Positions 1 through 8,900 of a stretch of 33,705 bases of DNA are shown piece after piece; within the stretch, counting starts at the first letter, position 1, and the number at the start of each line of letters is the position of its first letter. Under the pieces are notes generated by a model that was given only the letters and a program-made list of their open reading frames with translations, had not been told where the DNA came from and made no database searches. Origin of the DNA: Betaproteobacteria bacterium (GTDB lineage: Bacteria; Pseudomonadota; Gammaproteobacteria; Burkholderiales; Thiobacillaceae). Position numbers and translations under genes: made by a program. Where the stretch lies: assembly GCA_020049415.1 (NCBI GenBank), contig JAIFKV010000087.1, positions 1 through 33,705 of the forward strand, read 5' to 3'.

Positions 1-193
1 CCTCTTCCACGATCTGGGTGTGGTTCTCCAGAATCTCGGTTAGCCGCGCTGGCATGAGGATGCGCTTCCACAGGTAATCGGTCTTGATTCCGTCCGAGGG
101 CGGATTACCCGCGCCGTTGTTCCAGCCCTGATTGAACGGCAGAAACCACGAATCCTTGGCCATCCCTTTCGTGCCCTTGAGCGCGGTGCACAT
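1..193 (-). pseudogene. hsdR: Internal fragment of type I restriction subunit HsdR (partial, runs off window)
   Basis: Read from 193 leftward, this frame gives MCTALKGTKGMAKDSWFLPF, then NQGWNNGAGNPPSDG and IKTDYLWKRIL, with no stop before the window edge. The block KDSWFLPFNQGWN...KTDYLW resembles, from memory, an internal segment of HsdR, the ATP-dependent restriction and translocation subunit of type I systems. It is preceded directly by the 3' part of a YhcG-like gene in a different frame, with no room for the HsdR N-terminal nuclease domain. The ATG at 193 is therefore probably accidental, and the gene is a 5'-deleted remnant. Whether the helicase part survives to the left cannot be seen. 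Confidence 0.6.
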
Positions 194-1202
194 GCTTGGC
201 TTTCAACAGTTCCTTGTCGGGCAACAGGGTTTCGTACTCGGCGACCATGGCCGGGGAAAGCGAGCGGCTGAGGCAATATTCGACCACTTCGCTGTCTTTG
301 GTGGCGCACAGCAGCAGGCCGACTGCCGGGTTTTCGTGCGGCTTGCGGTGGTCGCGGTCGAGCGCTTCGAGATAAAAGTTGATCTTGCCGCGGTCTTCGG
401 GACGGAACTCGCGGATTTTTAGTTCGATGGCGACCAGGCAGTTCATGCTGCGATGGAAAAACAACAAGTCCAGCGCAAAGTCCTGCCCGCCGACCTGCAC
501 CGGGTATTGCGAGCCGACGAAGCAGAAATCGCGGCCCAGCTCGGTAATGAAGCGTCCGAGATTGCGCAATGCACCTTCCAGATCGGCCTCGGAATGTTCG
601 GCGGGCAGGCCGAGAAATTCGAGGCTGTAGACGTACTTGAAGAACTCGGCGGCGAGCGGCTGAAGTTCTCTCAACGCTGTTGAGAGTTTTGGCGGATTGA
701 GGATGGAACGCTCGAAGACGCCGGCATTCATCTGGCGGGCGAGCTCACGGACTTTCCAGCGGTTGCGGCTGGCGATACGGAGGTAGAACTAGAACTCCCG
801 TTCTTCGGGGCGCTTCGCCCGGCTGAGGATGTGGAGGTTGGACGACCAGGGCAATTCTCTCAACAGCGTTGAGAGATTTGGCTGGTCGCGGTAGGCATCA
901 AAAAACTGGCGCATCCGCCAGATGTTCTGTGCCGAGAATCCACGGATTCCCAGGTGTTTGCTTTGCACAAAGGTGGAGATGGCAAGCACCGTTCCCTTGC
1001 CCCAACCTTCATGTTGAATCTTGTGCCAGACATACTCCCCGACCTTCCAGTAAAGATCGATCAGCACCGTATTGACGGCCTGGGAGGCTTGAACGTGGGA
1101 CTGCTCAATGAAGGCAAGCACTTCTTCAAAGGCGCTCTGCTCGGCCGAAGTCGGTAATCGTTGCGCTGCTGCTTCGACGATTTCCTTCTCCGTCTTTTTC
1201 AT
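105..1202 (-). pseudogene. DUF1016/YhcG-type PDDEXK nuclease, interrupted by an in-frame TAG and 3'-truncated
   Basis: Two reading frames in the same phase, 1202 to 789 and 731 to 105, together make one YhcG-like protein. The first part (137 aa) holds the N-terminal DUF1016 domain, with WKVGEYVWHK and LPWSSNLHILSRAK. The second holds the PDDEXK nuclease core, with DFALDLLFFHR followed by VAIELKI, so the D, E and K residues are present. They are separated by TAG in the context GAG TTC TAG TTC TAC. This looks like a 6-base duplication of TTCTAC that created an amber stop; family members read REFY here. Homology ends around position 195 (LLKAK), where HsdR-like sequence begins in another frame. 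Such proteins accompany type I restriction genes and are thought to act in defence. As it stands the gene is broken, although an internal ATG at 731 could still yield a nuclease-domain fragment. Confidence 0.75.
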
Positions 1203-1471
1203 TGCGCAGTTCCCCTTGTGATCTCACAAGCGCGTTCTTGGGTGCGGAGCAGCGACAGCGGGGCCTTGATCGGAAGCCGCTCACTGAAGTGACTCCAACG
1301 CAATTGTGCCGACAACGTCGACACAATTGCCGGATCGGTGAATATCTGAGCAGACGGAATGACACGATTGACGGCGGCGTAGCCAAGACATCCTCCGAAC
1401 TCTGCCGTCAATTCTTGCGACATCGTCGCAAGAATCTCCTTTTCATAGGAGGTTGCCACTTTCCTAGTCAT
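1199..1471 (-). pseudogene. Remnant of a second DUF1016 N-terminal domain
   Basis: This 90-residue frame contains YEKEILATMSQELTAEFGG, then FTDPAIVSTLSAQLRWSHF and LPIKAPL. That succession resembles the DUF1016 N-terminal domain found in YhcG-type proteins, where the tryptophan-serine-histidine motif is followed by REFY and the nuclease domain. Here the sequence leaves the family after LPIKAPL and stops 25 residues later. No PDDEXK core follows. Its TGA overlaps the ATG of the next DUF1016 gene as ATGA, and its start overlaps the end of hsdM by four bases. The coding order hsdM, remnant, YhcG is therefore tightly packed. It could be a short expressed protein, but a degenerate fragment is the simpler reading. 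Family assignment is from recalled motifs only. Confidence 0.5.
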
Positions 1472-3027
1472 GTCCCAGCCCCTCCGGTGATCTCAATGAG
1501 CAGCCCCTCGGTTTCCTGTTTCAGCGCGAGGATGTCGGCGCTGATCTCGGCCAGGGTGCGCAGTTTCGGCGGCTGGAAGAAGTGGCGGGTGAAGCTGATT
1601 TCACAGCCGATTTTGGTGTCGGACTCGACGATCCAGGCATCGGGTGTGTAGGGCAGCACTTCGCGACGGATGAAGTCTTTGATGCCACCTTTTTCCAGCA
1701 GCGGAATTTGCTCGTAGTCGCGCAGTTTGCTGTTGGGTTCATATTCGACGACGCAGGTCTTGCCGTCGATTTTGGCCTCGAACCGGCCGCGCAAGGGGGC
1801 GGGCTGGGCCTTGCCGGGTTTGTGGATTTTCTTGATGACGGCGGGCGCGTCTTCGACTCGCCAACTGACGGCGTTGATGATCAACTTGAGGTCGGCGGCA
1901 CTGGGCTTGCGGCCGAGTTGCTTGAGCGTCGCCTCGACACGTTTGAGGAAGACGTTGTGGTCTTCCATCAGACCGTCGCTGAGGGCGACACGGAGCTGGT
2001 TGGCGGTTTCGATGAGCTGGACCTTACCCTGGCGGTGCGCGGGTTTGCGGTTGCTCAGCACCCAGACGTAGGTGGCGATGCCGGTGTTGTAGAAGAGGTT
2101 CAACGGCAGCGCGACGATGGCTTCCAGCCAATCGCTTTCGATGATCCAGCGGCGGATGTTGCTTTCGCCCTGGCCGGCATCGCCGGTGAACAGCGAGGAG
2201 CCGTTATGCACCTCGGCGATGCGGCTGCCGAGCGGGCATTTTTTCGCATCGTGCTTCATCTTGCTCAGCATGTTGGCGAGAAAAAGCATCTGGCCGTCAC
2301 TGGAGCGGGTGAGTAACGAATATTCCGCATCGCCGGCGTGCTGGATGACGAAGCGCGGGTCTTTCAGGTCTTTCTTGCCGTCCATGCGCTCCAGATCGAT
2401 CTTCCAGCTTATGCCGTAAGGTGGATTTGTGGGCATGAAGTCGAATTCGCGCGAGCGGAAGGCGTCGTTGGACAGCGTGCTGTGCTCCGGGCCGCCGAAG
2501 ATGTTGTCGGCCGCGTCGCCATCGCCTTTGAGGAGGAGATCGGCCTTGCAGATGGCGTAGGTTTCACCGTTGATTTCCTGGCCATAAAGGTGTGTGGCGA
2601 TCTGCTGGAGCGTTTCTTCCGCCATGGTCAACATACCGCCGGTGCCGCAGGCGCAGTCGTAAAGCAGATAGGTGCCGGACTCGATCCTGTCGGCGACCGG
2701 CAGGAACATCCGGTTCGCCATCAGGCGCACGGCATTGCGCGGTGTCCTGTGTTCGCCGGCTTCTTCGTTATTGTCTTCGTTGAAGCAGCGGACGAGTTCC
2801 TCGAACATCGTGCCCATCGAGTGGTTGTCGAGGCCGGGCATGATGTTGCCACCCTCGCCGACCGGGAACGGGCTGATGTTGATACCCTTGTCGAGGAATT
2901 TCTCGATCTGCGTGCCGAGCACGTCGTCCTGATTGGTGATGCCTGCCTTGTCGAGCGCCGCTTTCATCTCGTACGGCCTGTTTGTTCGGCTCCAGCAAGG
3001 CGCCGGTCGAGCAGCATGGACCGTCAC
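1468..3027 (-). pseudogene. hsdM: Type I DNA methyltransferase subunit HsdM, N-terminally truncated
   Basis: The frame encodes 519 residues of a type I adenine methyltransferase. Visible motifs are GEHRTP (91-96), the SAM-binding motif DCACGTGGML (124-133) and the catalytic NPPY (201-204). The C-terminal part, FTRHFFQPPKLRTLAEI and on, matches the usual coiled tail. The normal N-terminal helical domain is missing: recognisable sequence starts at about residue 21 (MKAALDKAGI). The first 20 codons look like unrelated DNA next to ampG, and the GTG start directly abuts the ampG stop. A stretch usually found after GKVQLI may also be shortened. Catalytic motifs are intact, but without the N-terminal domain, hsdS or a full hsdR, function as a restriction-modification system is unlikely. 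The confidence refers to the HsdM identity; loss of function is inferred. Confidence 0.8.
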
Positions 3028-4521
3028 TTAGTTGTCCTTGCGGTTCAAACTCAGGATCGCCGCTCGCATCCACCACACCATCCAGATCCCCGGCAAGGCG
3101 GCGGCAACCGAGAACAGGAAGAACGGCGGCCAGCCGACCGATTCCGCCAGCACGCCGGACACCGGGCTGACGTAGATGCGCCCGACCGCCGCCAGCGCCG
3201 ACAGCAACGCGTAGTGGGTGGCGGTGAACTGGCGGTTGCACAGGCTCATCAGCAACGCGACAAAAGCGGCGGTGCCCATGCCGCTGGTGACATTCTCGGC
3301 GGCGATCGCCGCCATCAGCAAAGCATCGATTTCAGATACGGTATCGATCGCGACGAAGCCGAGATCGAACGGCGGCAGCATGAAACTGCCCCAGGCGCCT
3401 TTGCCCATTACCGCCAGCGCGTAAAAGCCGAAGTTGGACAGCAGTTGCAATACGCCAAAGATCAATAGCGCCTTGTACAACGTCAGCCGCAACATCAGCG
3501 CGCCGGCCAGCAGCGCGCCGAAGATGGTCAACCAGATGCCGATGATCTTGTTGACGATGCCGACTTCCGCTTGGCTGAACGCCATGCCTTTGATCAGAAA
3601 GGCGGTTGAAAGGCTGCCGGCGAAGGCGTCGCCGAGCTTGTACAGCACAATCAGCAACAAAAACGCCCAAGCGCCGGGCTGGCTGAAGAAGCTGGCCAGC
3701 GACTGGTTCAAGGTGGCGAAGCCGACTTTGCGCGCCGCCCATGCGCCGAGCGGCAGGGCGAAGGCGATGCCGGCCAGGATGAACAGCAGTTGTATCCACT
3801 TGTTGGCGTCGTGCGGGTCCAGGCCGATGCCGATCAACAGCCAGCGCGAGGCGAAAGCGCCCGCCAGAACGCCGGCCAGCATGGCGGCAAAACCGAGCAG
3901 TTCGCCGCCGGCATCGCTGGCCAGGGCTTTCGAGGCGCTGTTGACGCGCGGCAAGGTCAGCAGTGACACCGCCGCTGCCGCGACCATGATGCCGGCCATG
4001 ACTCGATAAACTTCGCCCCAGCTGCCCCATTGTTCCGCCCAGATCAGCGCGATGCCGCCGGACAGAATCATTGCGATGCGATAACCGAACACCGACATCG
4101 ATGCGCCCAGACCGCGTTCATTCGGTTCCAGCACATCGGTGCGATAAGCGTCGATCACTACATCCTGCGAGGCGGAGAAGAACGCCAGCGTCACGGCGGC
4201 GGCGGCGAACAGCAGCGGCGTCTGCGCCGGCGAGATCGAGGCCATCCAATACAGCGCGGCGGCGAGCGCCAATTGCGTCAATACCAACCAGCCGCGCCGC
4301 CGTCCGAGCAAGGGCAATTCGAAGCGATCCATCAGCGGCGCCCAGAGGAATTTGAAGGTGTAGGGCACGCCGACCAGGCCGAGGAAACCGATGGTGGCGA
4401 TATCGACGCCATCGACGGCGAGCCAGGCTTGCATGGCCTGGCCGGTCAGGGCCAGCGGCAGGCCGGAGGCGAAACCGAGAAACAGCACGGCAATGAGACG
4501 GTGGGAGGAGGCGAAATTCAT
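3028..4521 (-). CDS. ampG: AmpG-like muropeptide permease (MFS)
   Basis: This is a polytopic inner-membrane protein of about 497 residues with 12 or more hydrophobic segments. Its N-terminus (HRLIAVLFLGFASGLPLAL), the segment GVPYTFKFLWAPLMDR and the segment SASQDVVIDAYRTDVL are typical of AmpG. AmpG imports GlcNAc-anhydro-muropeptides for cell-wall recycling. The frame is open from a TTG at 4545, but the ATG at 4521 starts right at the conserved region and is preferred. No strong ribosome-binding site is seen before either. Several charged residues in the first loop (D, R and K around GVPYTFKFLWAPLMDR) fit a major facilitator transporter. The gene ends exactly where the truncated hsdM frame begins, so its 3' flank has been rearranged. 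It appears intact and stands alone as a transcription unit. Confidence 0.87.
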   Translation of the reverse strand: MNFASSHRLIAVLFLGFASGLPLALTGQAMQAWLAVDGVDIATIGFLGLVGVPYTFKFLWAPLMDRFELPLLGRRRGWLVLTQLALAAALYWMASISPAQTPLLFAAAAVTLAFFSASQDVVIDAYRTDVLEPNERGLGASMSVFGYRIAMILSGGIALIWAEQWGSWGEVYRVMAGIMVAAAAVSLLTLPRVNSASKALASDAGGELLGFAAMLAGVLAGAFASRWLLIGIGLDPHDANKWIQLLFILAGIAFALPLGAWAARKVGFATLNQSLASFFSQPGAWAFLLLIVLYKLGDAFAGSLSTAFLIKGMAFSQAEVGIVNKIIGIWLTIFGALLAGALMLRLTLYKALLIFGVLQLLSNFGFYALAVMGKGAWGSFMLPPFDLGFVAIDTVSEIDALLMAAIAAENVTSGMGTAAFVALLMSLCNRQFTATHYALLSALAAVGRIYVSPVSGVLAESVGWPPFFLFSVAAALPGIWMVWWMRAAILSLNRKDN

Positions 4522-4670
4522 GAAGACGGTCTTGTTCTGGTTCAAGGACGGCGTGGACGCACCGGATCGAGGCCGCCATTTTGCTACCGAGTCGCGGCCA
4601 ACATGGAAAAAACGCCGACACCAGTCTGAAAACGCAGCGGCCGGCGCGGTCGGCGCTGGATGACGTGACC

Positions 4671-4676
4671 TACAAT
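4671..4676 (+). promoter_or_regulatory. Possible -10 element before the Uma2 remnant and cobW
   Basis: TACAAT matches the sigma-70 -10 consensus at five of six positions. It lies 30 bases upstream of the ATG at 4706. No convincing -35 hexamer is found at the usual distance, so this is only a candidate for transcription of the following genes. Confidence 0.22.
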
Positions 4677-4705
4677 CCAGAAAACGTCCACCCTAGGAAC
4701 CCATC

Positions 4706-4888
4706 ATGGGATTGCCGCAAACCGTAGAAACGCTGTCACGCGAAGAATTCATCGCCTGGGAAGACGCGCAGCCCGACAAGCATGAATTCGTCGCCGGCAA
4801 GGTTTTTGCCATGCTTGGCGCGCGGCGGGTACCTGTCATGGTTGTCGGAAATTGCGCCGCGCTGGATGTGGAGTGCGAAGATGCTTGA
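4706..4888 (+). pseudogene. N-terminal remnant of a Uma2-family (DUF820) endonuclease-like protein
   Basis: The first 41 residues, from [20 protein letters not shown] through [20 protein letters not shown], look like the start of Uma2 proteins, a PDDEXK-fold family common in mobile and toxin-like contexts. Full members are roughly 180-200 residues, and this frame stops after 60. Downstream of GARR the sequence no longer follows the family, and the rest of the fold, including the catalytic D, E and K, is missing. Its last codons overlap the start of the CobW-type gene: ATG at 4881, Uma2 stop at 4886-4888. Translation could therefore be coupled. It is probably a deletion remnant that now serves as leader for the next gene. 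Confidence 0.6.
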
Positions 4889-5936
4889 ACCCCCGCGCGT
4901 GAATCCGCCCGAACTGCTTCCGGTCACTCTGCTTACCGGTTTCCTCGGCAGCGGCAAAACCACTGTCCTCAATCACCTGTTGCGGCATTTGCCACTGACC
5001 GCCGTGGTGATGAACGAATTCGGTGAAATCGGTCTTGATCATCAATTGCTGGAGGAAAGTCGCGGCCCGCTGGCGTTGCTTTCCGGCGGCTGCGTCTGCT
5101 GCCAGATTCAGGGCACGCTGGCGCCAACGTTGAAGAATCTCTACATGGCGCGTTCCAGCGGCAAGTTGCCGCCGTATGAACGCATCATCATCGAAACCAC
5201 CGGTATTGCCGACCCGGCGCCGATACTCGACACCTTGCTGAATGAACGCTGGTTGGCGGCGCGGCACAAACTCGATGGCGTGGTGACCACGGTGGATGCG
5301 GTATTCGGCGCGCAGCAACTGGAGGCGCATTACGAAGCCGCGCGGCAAGTCGCGGTGGCGGATCGTCTGCTGTTGAGCAAAACCGATCTGGCGACGCCGG
5401 AACAGATAGACGCATTGCAAATACGTCTCGCCGAACTCAACCCGGGCGCGCCGATTTACCCGGTGTTGAATGGCGAGATCGAGCCGGCAAAGGTGACGCA
5501 TCTTGGTTTGTTCAATCCACGCGATAAACATCCCGATGTCGTCAAATGGCTGGCGCATCAGCGTTACAAACCGGCGGCGCGTTCCCCGCTTGGCGGCAAG
5601 GGGCGGGTTGAACCGGCGGCGATGCATGACGCCCGCATTCAGTCCTTCAGTCTGACTTTCGACGAACCACTGGAATGGCATGCCGTCCTTTCCGCGCTGG
5701 AAATGTTGCAGGCTTTCCGGCCGCAAAACGTGTTGCGCATGAAGGCGCTGGTCAATGTCATAGGCAAATCGAATCCGCTGGTATTGCATGGCGTCCAGCA
5801 CATTCTTTACCCGCCCGCCGAACTGCCGGAATGGCCGGATGCCGATCGGCGCAGCCGTTTCGTTTTCATCACCGCTGATCTGGAGGCGGAGTTTGTCGCC
5901 AAATTGCTGGCGGACTTTACTCGTCAGCTTCAATGA
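4881..5936 (+). CDS. CobW/COG0523-family GTPase, putative metallochaperone
   Basis: This 351-residue protein is a G3E P-loop GTPase of the CobW/YjiA/ZNG1 group, which deliver or handle metals such as zinc or cobalt. Visible motifs are the P-loop GFLGSGKTT (20-28), NEFGEIGLD (45-53), the metal-binding CVCC (71-74, the family CxCC), ETTGIADP, and SKTD in the place of NKxD. The C-terminal CobW_C domain is present, with [12 protein letters not shown] and on. The start is ATG 4881, preceded by GGAG seven bases upstream. An upstream ATG in the same frame (4782) only adds sequence overlapping the Uma2 remnant. The subgroup, and so the metal, cannot be named: no Zur site, cobalamin gene or nitrile hydratase gene is nearby. 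It stands just upstream of yhdP. Confidence 0.88.
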   Translation: MLEPPRVNPPELLPVTLLTGFLGSGKTTVLNHLLRHLPLTAVVMNEFGEIGLDHQLLEESRGPLALLSGGCVCCQIQGTLAPTLKNLYMARSSGKLPPYERIIIETTGIADPAPILDTLLNERWLAARHKLDGVVTTVDAVFGAQQLEAHYEAARQVAVADRLLLSKTDLATPEQIDALQIRLAELNPGAPIYPVLNGEIEPAKVTHLGLFNPRDKHPDVVKWLAHQRYKPAARSPLGGKGRVEPAAMHDARIQSFSLTFDEPLEWHAVLSALEMLQAFRPQNVLRMKALVNVIGKSNPLVLHGVQHILYPPAELPEWPDADRRSRFVFITADLEAEFVAKLLADFTRQLQ

Positions 5937-5991
5937 ACGGCCCTGTTCGCTAATTTCCGCTACTGTTTGTCTATCGCGCCAAGAGCATTCC

Positions 5992-8900
5992 ATGTTGCCC
6001 CGATTGATCCGTCTGCTTCGCCGATTTGCTCACTACCTCGTCTATGTTGCCGGCGGGGCGGTGATCGTCGTTTGTATCGTGGCGCTGACCTTCAAATTCT
6101 GGGTGATGCCGAATATTTCCACCTATACCGGTGTGCTGGAAGAAGCCGCCAGTCGGACGGTTGGACAGCCGGTCACTGTCGGCAAACTCGAAGCGGGCTG
6201 GAGCGGCTTCAATCCGCGCGTCACTTTGCGCGATGTCAGGATGACACCGCCGGCTGGTCCGCCGTTGACGTTGCCGCGCGTGGAAGCGGTGTTTTCCTGG
6301 TTGTCCTTGCCCTGGCTGGAACTTCGTTTGGCCAGCTTGATGCTGGATCAGCCGCGGGTGTTGATGCGGCGCGATGCCGCCGGGGTGATCACGTTGGCGG
6401 GGATTCCGCTGAATCTGCCGGGGCCGCCGAGTCCGTTTCCCGATTGGCTGTTGCAACAACCGCGCATTGTCATCAAGGATGCCGAGGTTCTTTGGCAAGA
6501 CGCGCAATTGGACGCCCCGGAATTGCGTTTTTCAGGCGTGCGGGTGTTGCTGGAAAACCGCTTTGGCCGACATCGTTTTGGCGGCATTGCATATCCAACG
6601 GCGGCGGCCGCGCGGCGGGTGGAATTACGCGGTGATCTGCGCGGCAGCAAGCTGCAGGATCGGCAGGCCTGGTCGGGCGAAATTTATGCGCGTGTCGATG
6701 ACGCCCGGTTTGAATCCTGGGGTCGTTGGGTGCCGTGGGCGCAGCAGTCGGTGCGCGGCGGGGTTGGCGATATGCGTTTCTGGTTGGATCTGAACCAGGG
6801 CAAGCTGCATGGGCTGAGCGGCGATGTGCGTCTGGCGAAAGTCGCCATCAATATCGATCCGGCATTGCCTGATCTGCTGTTTGACAGCCTCACCGGGCAC
6901 GCGGGATGGAAGCGGGAGCAGGATGAGCATGCTTTTTTTGTCGATCAATTGCGTTTCAAAACGCCAGGTGCGGGGCCGAGCGAACCGGCAGCGCTGCGCG
7001 TCAAACTGACGCCGCTGGCGGCCGCCGGTAAAGGTGCGGCGGAGCAGCACATCGGCGGCTTCAAGCGTATCGCCGTCAGCGCGCGTAATTTGCGCCTGGA
7101 GGCCCTTACCGCGCTCACCGGCGCATTGCCGTTGCCACAGCACGGCCACGATCTGATTCAGTCATTGAATCCGCGCGGACTGGTCGAGGACGGCGTCGGG
7201 CACTGGGCCGGGAGCAAAGATTACGCGATGAAATTGCGTATCCGCGATGCGGGGGTGAATCCTTATCTGACTTTTCCCGGCATAAATGGGCTCACCGCGC
7301 GAGTCGATGCCACCCAGGCGGGCGGCGAGGCGGTGATCGATGGTCGTGGCGCCAGCCTTCTCCTGCCCTCGATTTTTCGCCATGAACTCGGCTTCAGTCA
7401 GCTCGATGCCAAGGCAGACTGGAAGTTCGACGCGGACGGCATGAAACTGAATTTCGCCGCCGAGCGCATCGTCAATCCGGATCTTGATGGCAACCTGGAA
7501 GGACATCTGACGTTTCCGAACAGCGGGCCGATCGTGGCCGATGTCGGCGCCCATTTAAATCGGGGCGAAGCGAACGCGGTGTACCGTTATTTGCCGTTGA
7601 AAGTGGGCGATCAAACTTACAACTGGCTCAAACAGAGCCTGCTTTCAGGTCAGTCCGATGATGTGCGTCTGGTCCTCAAGGGTGCATTGGATCGCTTTCC
7701 ATTTGATCGGGGCGGCGGCGAATTCAACGTCGCCATCAAGATGCGGGATGGCGTGCTCGACTACGCGCCAGGCTGGCCGCGGATTGAAGCGGTGAATGGC
7801 ATGCTGGTGTTCCATGCCATGTCGATGACCCTCACCGCCGATAGCGGCCGTATTCTCGACACCCGTCTGGGGCCGGTGAAAGTGTCGATCCCGGATCTGC
7901 ATTACACGCCTGACGAAGCGTTGATCATCGATGGCCAGGCGCAAGGCGAAACGCGCGCTTTTCTCGATTTCATCAAGCGCTCGCCGGTGAATGAGCATAC
8001 CGCCCGCTTTACCGAACCGTTCAAGGCGACGGGCGAGGGGCGCTTGCAGCTGCATCTGCATATTCCGTTGCGCCAGATCGAGGCGACGACGCTGGCCGGC
8101 AGTTTTGTCATCAACGATAACCAGCTCGACCCGGGCGGCGATTTGCCGGTACTGCGCAATATCAGTGGCAGTGTCGATTTCACCCAAGCGACGTTACGCG
8201 CCAAGGATGTCCGCGCAAATTTGCTCAACTTGCCGGTTACGCTGGCGATCGACAGTGTCGCCAAACCGGGTTCGGACGAACGCCAAGTTAGGGTTCATCT
8301 GGACGGGGAGATCAATGCCGCGGCGCTGAAAGCGCATCTTCCCGCCGCTCTGACCGGGCGTGTCAGCGGCGGCGCGCGCTGGCAAGCGGATGTCGGCCTG
8401 AAGCCGGCGTCCACCGAGGGAGGCGCATCGGCGCGAGACGGCGACGCCAAATCAGGCCTTGCGATCAGTTCCGATCTGGTTGGTCTGGGCATCGATCTGC
8501 CAGCGCCATTCGGCAAGAAGGCGGCACAGCCGATGCCATTGAGCATTGCCAAAGAGTTGGTCTATGCGGAGAAAAACAACCTTGGCGATGTTGCCGAAAT
8601 GGATGCCTGGTTTGCCCGCTATGGCGATCTTTTGACGCTGCGCGCCCGCTTGCCCGGCGATGCGCCGGCGCGTGTGCATGTGCGCTTTGGCGCTGGCGAG
8701 GCGAGCGCGCCCAAAAATTCCGGGCTGTCGATCAGCGGTACGTTGCGGAAACTCGATCTGGATGCCTGGCGGCAACTCGACCTTGGCGCTGGCGGGGCGG
8801 CGCAACTATTGCCGCTGCGCGATGCCGGCGTCACCTTCAACGAGCTGAAACTGCTCAATCGGCGCTTGCACGATACCCACCTCAAGTTGCGCCCGGCAGG

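Noticed and set aside
789..791. TAG in the YhcG-type gene read as a recoded amber codon (for example pyrrolysine)
   Set aside because: The surrounding six-base duplication explains it simply, other genes in the window use normal stops, and no recoding element was seen.
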